Part shown: positions 51,645-54,707 of the stretch, piece by piece
How positions within the stretch are numbered: position 1 is the stretch's first letter
Layout: each line of letters begins with the position of its first letter
DNA from: SVTX01 sp045658225
GTDB lineage: Bacteria > Bacillota > Clostridia > Oscillospirales > CAG-272
NCBI GenBank assembly: GCA_045658225.1
Contig: JAZOUO010000080.1
Coordinates: forward strand, 1 to 54,707
Reading direction: 5' to 3'
DNA length: 54,707 nucleotides
Translations under genes and position numbers: made by a program
Notes under the pieces: generated by a model
The model's input: only the letters and a program-made list of their open reading frames with translations
Told to the model about the DNA's origin: nothing
Databases searched by the model: none

Positions 51645-52826
51645 TTATATTTCTGCCTCTGCCTTTATGGTGTACTCGGTAGCGAGAGCCTCCTCGACGA
51701 GCGCATCAAAGTCAAGCTTTTGCTCTTGAACAAGTACTTTTGCAAGCTCGGGCTTTGTTCTAGGATGACGGGGGGTAAAGACTGTGCAGCAGTCTTCGTA
51801 CGGCTCGATAGACTTTTCAAACGTGTCTATCTTGCGCGCTATTGTGACTATTTCTTCCTTGTCCATACCGATGCAGGGACGAAGAATAAGCAGGCTTGCC
51901 GCGTTCTCGGTGACGGTTATTGCCTCAAGCGTTTGCGATGCCACCTGACCGAGACTCTCGCCTGTGATAAGACAGCGGCACTTATGCTTTTCTGCCACTC
52001 TTGATGCAATAGTCATCATATATCTGCGGAGCAGGAGAGTGAAATAGTCCTCCTCGCAGTGCTTTGCGATTTCCTCCTGAATGTGTGTCAGGGAAATGAC
52101 GTGAACGTATATATCGCCCGAATATGCCGCAACCTTGCGAGCTAAGTCAATGACTTTTTCTCTGGCAAGCTCGCTTGTGTAGGGGAAGGACTCAAAATGC
52201 ACCGCCTCAATATGAAGTCCGCGCTTGGACATCATATACGCCGCAACGGGAGAGTCAATGCCACCCGAGAGAAGTACAAGTCCGTTGCCCGCGCTACCCA
52301 CTGGCATACCGCCAGCACCCTTGAACTGTCCCGCGTGGAGATATGCCGCGGTCTCGCGGATTTCCACCTTTACTACAACGTCAGGGGTGTGGACGTTGAC
52401 CTTTATCTTGCCGTCCATAGCCGAGAGTATCTCGCCGCCGACTATCTGTGACAGATCCATTGAGTTGTAGGGGAAGCGCTTGTCGCTTCGCTTGCCCTCG
52501 ACCTTGAAGGTCTTGCAGTCCGAGAGAAAATCGGGGATATATTCTCTTGCAACGCGCTTTATGTCGTCAATATTTTTCTCGCAAACTGCCGCACGGGATA
52601 CTGCCGCGATGCCGAACGTGTGCATTGCGGAGTCAAACATTCCGTCAAGGTCGCAGTCCTCGTCAAGTGGCTTTATATATATCGTGCTTTGCGCGCGGGT
52701 GATTTCAAAATGACCGTGCTTTTTTGCTCTATCCTTGAGCTCACGGCAGAGCATATCCTCAAAGAACTTTTTGTTTGCGCCCTTGAGAACTATCTCGCCG
52801 TATTTGCACAAAATTATTTCATTCAT
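51645..52826 (-). CDS. thiI: tRNA 4-thiouridine sulfurtransferase ThiI
   Basis: ThiI adds sulfur at U8 of tRNA and can serve thiazole synthesis. The 393-residue protein has the N-terminal ferredoxin-like part, a THUMP domain (about 60-165), and the PP-loop SGGIDSP (187-193) of the adenylating domain with CLITGESLGQVASQTLEA. It lacks the C-terminal rhodanese domain of the E. coli enzyme, as is normal in Bacillota, so sulfur must come directly from a cysteine desulfurase. No desulfurase gene is adjacent. It starts three bases after the exonuclease gene. Confidence 0.95.
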   Translation of the reverse strand: MNEIILCKYGEIVLKGANKKFFEDMLCRELKDRAKKHGHFEITRAQSTIYIKPLDEDCDLDGMFDSAMHTFGIAAVSRAAVCEKNIDDIKRVAREYIPDFLSDCKTFKVEGKRSDKRFPYNSMDLSQIVGGEILSAMDGKIKVNVHTPDVVVKVEIRETAAYLHAGQFKGAGGMPVGSAGNGLVLLSGGIDSPVAAYMMSKRGLHIEAVHFESFPYTSELAREKVIDLARKVAAYSGDIYVHVISLTHIQEEIAKHCEEDYFTLLLRRYMMTIASRVAEKHKCRCLITGESLGQVASQTLEAITVTENAASLLILRPCIGMDKEEIVTIARKIDTFEKSIEPYEDCCTVFTPRHPRTKPELAKVLVQEQKLDFDALVEEALATEYTIKAEAEI

Positions 52827-52829
52827 AAA

Positions 52830-53927
52830 TTATTCCTCTGTTGAGTAATAGTTGGGGAACAATGCTTCCCAAACCTTCATGCAGGCGATGGTGTCCGCAA
52901 TAGAGGAGTGAGGAATACCGTCCCATTCAATGCCGAGACACTCCATAGCGTCGGTCAGCGACGCGTGGACGAGATCGGGGTGATGCTCGTGGATATAACG
53001 TACGTATTCATTGGCGCAGCAGCGTGTCTTTTTGTGGAGACTTTCGCGCTCTGCCTCGGTGTCGTATATGTACTTGATGTGGCTGTAGTCAGTGGATACG
53101 CCGTAAGCTATAAGGTTGTCCGCGTTCTCAAAGATTCTCTTAATTTCGGGGATAAGCTCGTCAAGAGAGGGGGAGTCTGCGACCATTTCGGGAGTGATGC
53201 CGTGAATTTTCTCGGTCTGCTTCCACTTCTTTTTGTGTGCGGGCTTGACAAACGTGTCCATAATGACTGTACCCTCGCCGTCAACGATAGAGATTGAGAT
53301 TATCTCGTCGTGGACGTACACGCCCGTAAGCTCAAGGTCGAAGAACAAAACTCGCTTTCTGTCCATTCCGTAATACTGGCTTCTGTAAATATCGCCCTCT
53401 GCTCGACGGATTGCGAGATCCTCCTCAAAGCACGCGCGGCAGAGCTTGCGCCTGTATCTGACATCACGACCGCATTTGACGCAGTTAAGCGGCAGGCGGA
53501 TAGCTGTTTTTTTGTCGTAAAAATAGAGAGTTGTGCCGTCGCCCTTGACTGTGAACGCAACGGGCTCCTCGGAGACCTCGTAGTGCATCTGCGCAAGTCT
53601 TTCCTTGGTATAGAAGCCGCAAAGTGCCGCGCGCTTGATGCTCATGCGCTCAATCTGTGTACCGCTTTCAAGCGACTTGACTTCCTTTTTTGCTCTGGGG
53701 TAGTACCACTGCTCTGGGGGAGCTTCGGAGACTCTTTCGGGGTCAAAATAATATATAACGCTTCCGTCCTCCGTGGTGTCAAATGCAACAGGGTCGCCCG
53801 AGGGGACGAGGTGCATCTGCTGGAGGGTCGCTCTTGTAAGATAATTTTTTTCTCTCGCTTTCTCGGGGGTTATTTTTCTTATTGTCGCGCCCGAGCGAAG
53901 CTTTAATGTATTTTCTGTATTTTCCAA
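52830..53927 (-). CDS. DEDDh exonuclease with zinc-ribbon and duplicated N-terminal module
   Basis: The 365-residue protein has three parts. Residues about 10-140 hold two related units (MHLVPSGDPVAFDTTEDGS and MHYEVSEEPVAFTVKGDGT). A CxxC-x10-CxxC zinc ribbon lies at 149-166. A DnaQ-like exonuclease domain from about 190 has FFDLELTG (Asp197 and Glu199), KIHGITPEMV and HSSIADTIA (His/Asp). It could be a 3'-5' DNA or RNA exonuclease. The first part may be a specificity domain. It is first in the exonuclease-thiI-aspS-TlpA run. The fold of the N-terminal repeats is unknown to me. Confidence 0.85.
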   Translation of the reverse strand: MENTENTLKLRSGATIRKITPEKAREKNYLTRATLQQMHLVPSGDPVAFDTTEDGSVIYYFDPERVSEAPPEQWYYPRAKKEVKSLESGTQIERMSIKRAALCGFYTKERLAQMHYEVSEEPVAFTVKGDGTTLYFYDKKTAIRLPLNCVKCGRDVRYRRKLCRACFEEDLAIRRAEGDIYRSQYYGMDRKRVLFFDLELTGVYVHDEIISISIVDGEGTVIMDTFVKPAHKKKWKQTEKIHGITPEMVADSPSLDELIPEIKRIFENADNLIAYGVSTDYSHIKYIYDTEAERESLHKKTRCCANEYVRYIHEHHPDLVHASLTDAMECLGIEWDGIPHSSIADTIACMKVWEALFPNYYSTEE

Positions 53928-54026
53928 AATAAACCTCGTATGTACTAAAAAAATCGATATTCATAGTATTATAACATATTTTAAGTATATTTACAATAGA
54001 TTTTGAGAAAATTATAGATGTTTTTT

Positions 54027-54386
54027 ATTGATACTTTCTGTCCACGACGACATGAAATCTGCTTACGCTTCGCTCCAGCCTGTATTTCTACGAAATACTT
54101 ATCCAAAGAACGCCGCTTAAAAGGGAAGGGTGTTCTAATTTTTCTTTCGAAAAATTTGCTCTGCGAGCATCGAACGACCCCCTTCCCCTTTAAGAATACC
54201 CCAACCCCGCGAGTTTGCAAGCAAACTCTTAAAAATAATGAGGTAATAGAACATCCGTCTTAACTGTAATGAACGGCAACAGAGTAAGCGTTTGTGTAGG
54301 AGGGATTCAAAAGGGAGGGAGGAATCGCAACCTCCCTCCCTTTGTGGCATTCTTTGATTACTTTCTGCTGCTATTGGCAGAAAGTA
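54027..54386 (-). repeat. Modular hairpin intergenic element, copy D (inverted)
   Basis: Read on the minus strand it follows copies A and B. The end hairpin TACTTTCTGC/GCAGAAAGTA lies at 54359-54386, with a loop close to caatagct, and the G/C hairpin AAAGGGAGGGAGG/CCTCCCTCCCTTT at 54310-54343 has the same loop. Then come the CACAAACGC segment, GAGTTTGC-aa-GCAAACTC, clamp strands AAAGGGAAGGG and CCCTTCCCCTTT, and small hairpins AATTTTTC/GAAAAATT and GTATTTC-tac-GAAATAC. The far end near 54027 is degenerate. It fills most of the 557-base gap 53928-54484; promoter bases follow. Confidence 0.78.
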
Positions 54387-54400
54387 AAAGAAAAAACCTC

Positions 54401-54429
54401 TTGCAAACTCCGTTTTTTTATGTTATAAT
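54401..54429 (+). promoter_or_regulatory. Promoter of the DUF512-type gene
   Basis: TTGCAA (54401-54406), a 17-base spacer and TATAAT (54424-54429). Confidence 0.8.
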
Positions 54430-54484
54430 ATTATGATTAACCTATAATGGACGAGTGTGTGCAAATTTACGAGGAGGTGATTTT

Positions 54485-54707
54485 GTGTTTAAAATAATGT
54501 CTGTTGACAAAAACAGCCGTGCCGAGAGGGCGAAAATCTTGTCGGGCGACATACTTATATCCATAAACGGCAGAGAAATAAACGACGTTCTTGATTACAG
54601 ATTTCATTTAACTGACAGCAAAATTACGCTCAGATGCAGTCGGGACGGCGATGAATATTTTGTCGAGATAAGAAAGCAGCAGTACGACGACATAGGACTT
54701 GAGTTTG
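54485..54707 (+). CDS. DUF512/PDZ-type protein, N-terminal part
   Basis: The gene runs off the window end. The visible 74 codons from a GTG start (GAGGAGGTGA directly upstream) encode a PDZ-like domain: KIMSVDKNSRAERAKILSGD, ILISINGREINDVLDYRFHL and DIGLEF at the edge. This matches the start of the Clostridia DUF512 proteins, which carry PDZ, radical-SAM-like and DUF512 domains and have no settled function. The catalytic part lies outside, so the family call rests on the N-terminus only. Confidence 0.78.
   Translation, partial: MFKIMSVDKNSRAERAKILSGDILISINGREINDVLDYRFHLTDSKITLRCSRDGDEYFVEIRKQQYDDIGLEF

Overview
The window looks like a chromosomal segment of an anaerobic, low-to-medium G+C member of the Bacillota, class Clostridia. 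Probably it belongs to an uncultured gut lineage near Oscillospirales or Christensenellales; that placement is inferred from gene content and not computed. Supporting signs are strong AGGAGG ribosome binding sites, TTGACA/TATAAT promoters with 16-18 base spacers, a tyrosine T-box leader, class I lysyl-tRNA synthetase, an archaeal-type PurO IMP cyclohydrolase beside a separate AICAR formyltransferase, and many Clostridia-type proteins of unknown function. No prophage, transposase or CRISPR array was found, so this is mostly core chromosome.

Layout. 1-3900 carries rpsT, then the origin-type cluster rpmH-rnpA-yidD-yidC-khpB(jag). 4035-9051 has alr, a large dual-anchored lipoprotein with an overlapping AraC regulator, and a divergent SLOG/ribbon-helix-helix pair. 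9098-17260 (minus) is a five-gene ABC operon of the GldA/GldF/GldG type with two GldG-like proteins and a DUF4340 protein. 17608-25065 has ahcY, then mnmG-rsmG, a four-copy parS cluster, parA (with an in-frame stop near its end), parB and serS: this is the chromosome segregation locus and implies closeness to oriC. 25096-29372 has a small membrane protein, purO, AICAR formyltransferase and a DUF1846 protein. 29974-32401 has tRNA-Arg(ACG) and class I LysRS fused to a tRNA-binding domain. 32452-39137 has a U32 protein, zapA, proB and a 1026-residue Sel1-repeat protein. 39147-43682 has T-box-tyrS, holA and a MATE transporter. 44101-53927 has an HPr-like protein, a HAD phosphatase, an OGG-type glycosylase, a DUF6062-type protein, mnmM, a VanY-type peptidase, a TlpA-like lipoprotein, aspS, thiI and an exonuclease. 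The window ends inside a PDZ/DUF512-type gene.

The genes mostly serve translation (S20, L34, RNase P, four aminoacyl-tRNA synthetases, tRNA modification by MnmG, MnmM and ThiI, and RsmG), membrane protein insertion (YidC, YidD, KhpB), segregation and division (ParAB-parS, ZapA), the cell wall (Alr, VanY type) and purine synthesis. The most unusual content lies between genes. At least four related 330-390 base intergenic elements (about 29378-29693, 43692-44045, 47416-47803 and 54027-54386) share terminal hairpins, a G/C-rich hairpin with a fixed eight-base loop, a long-range clamp helix and several small perfect hairpins; stems differ between copies by paired changes while loops stay constant. 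Related arrays of small perfect hairpins sit at 18875-19024, 29700-29900 and 39515-39635. I do not recognise this family.
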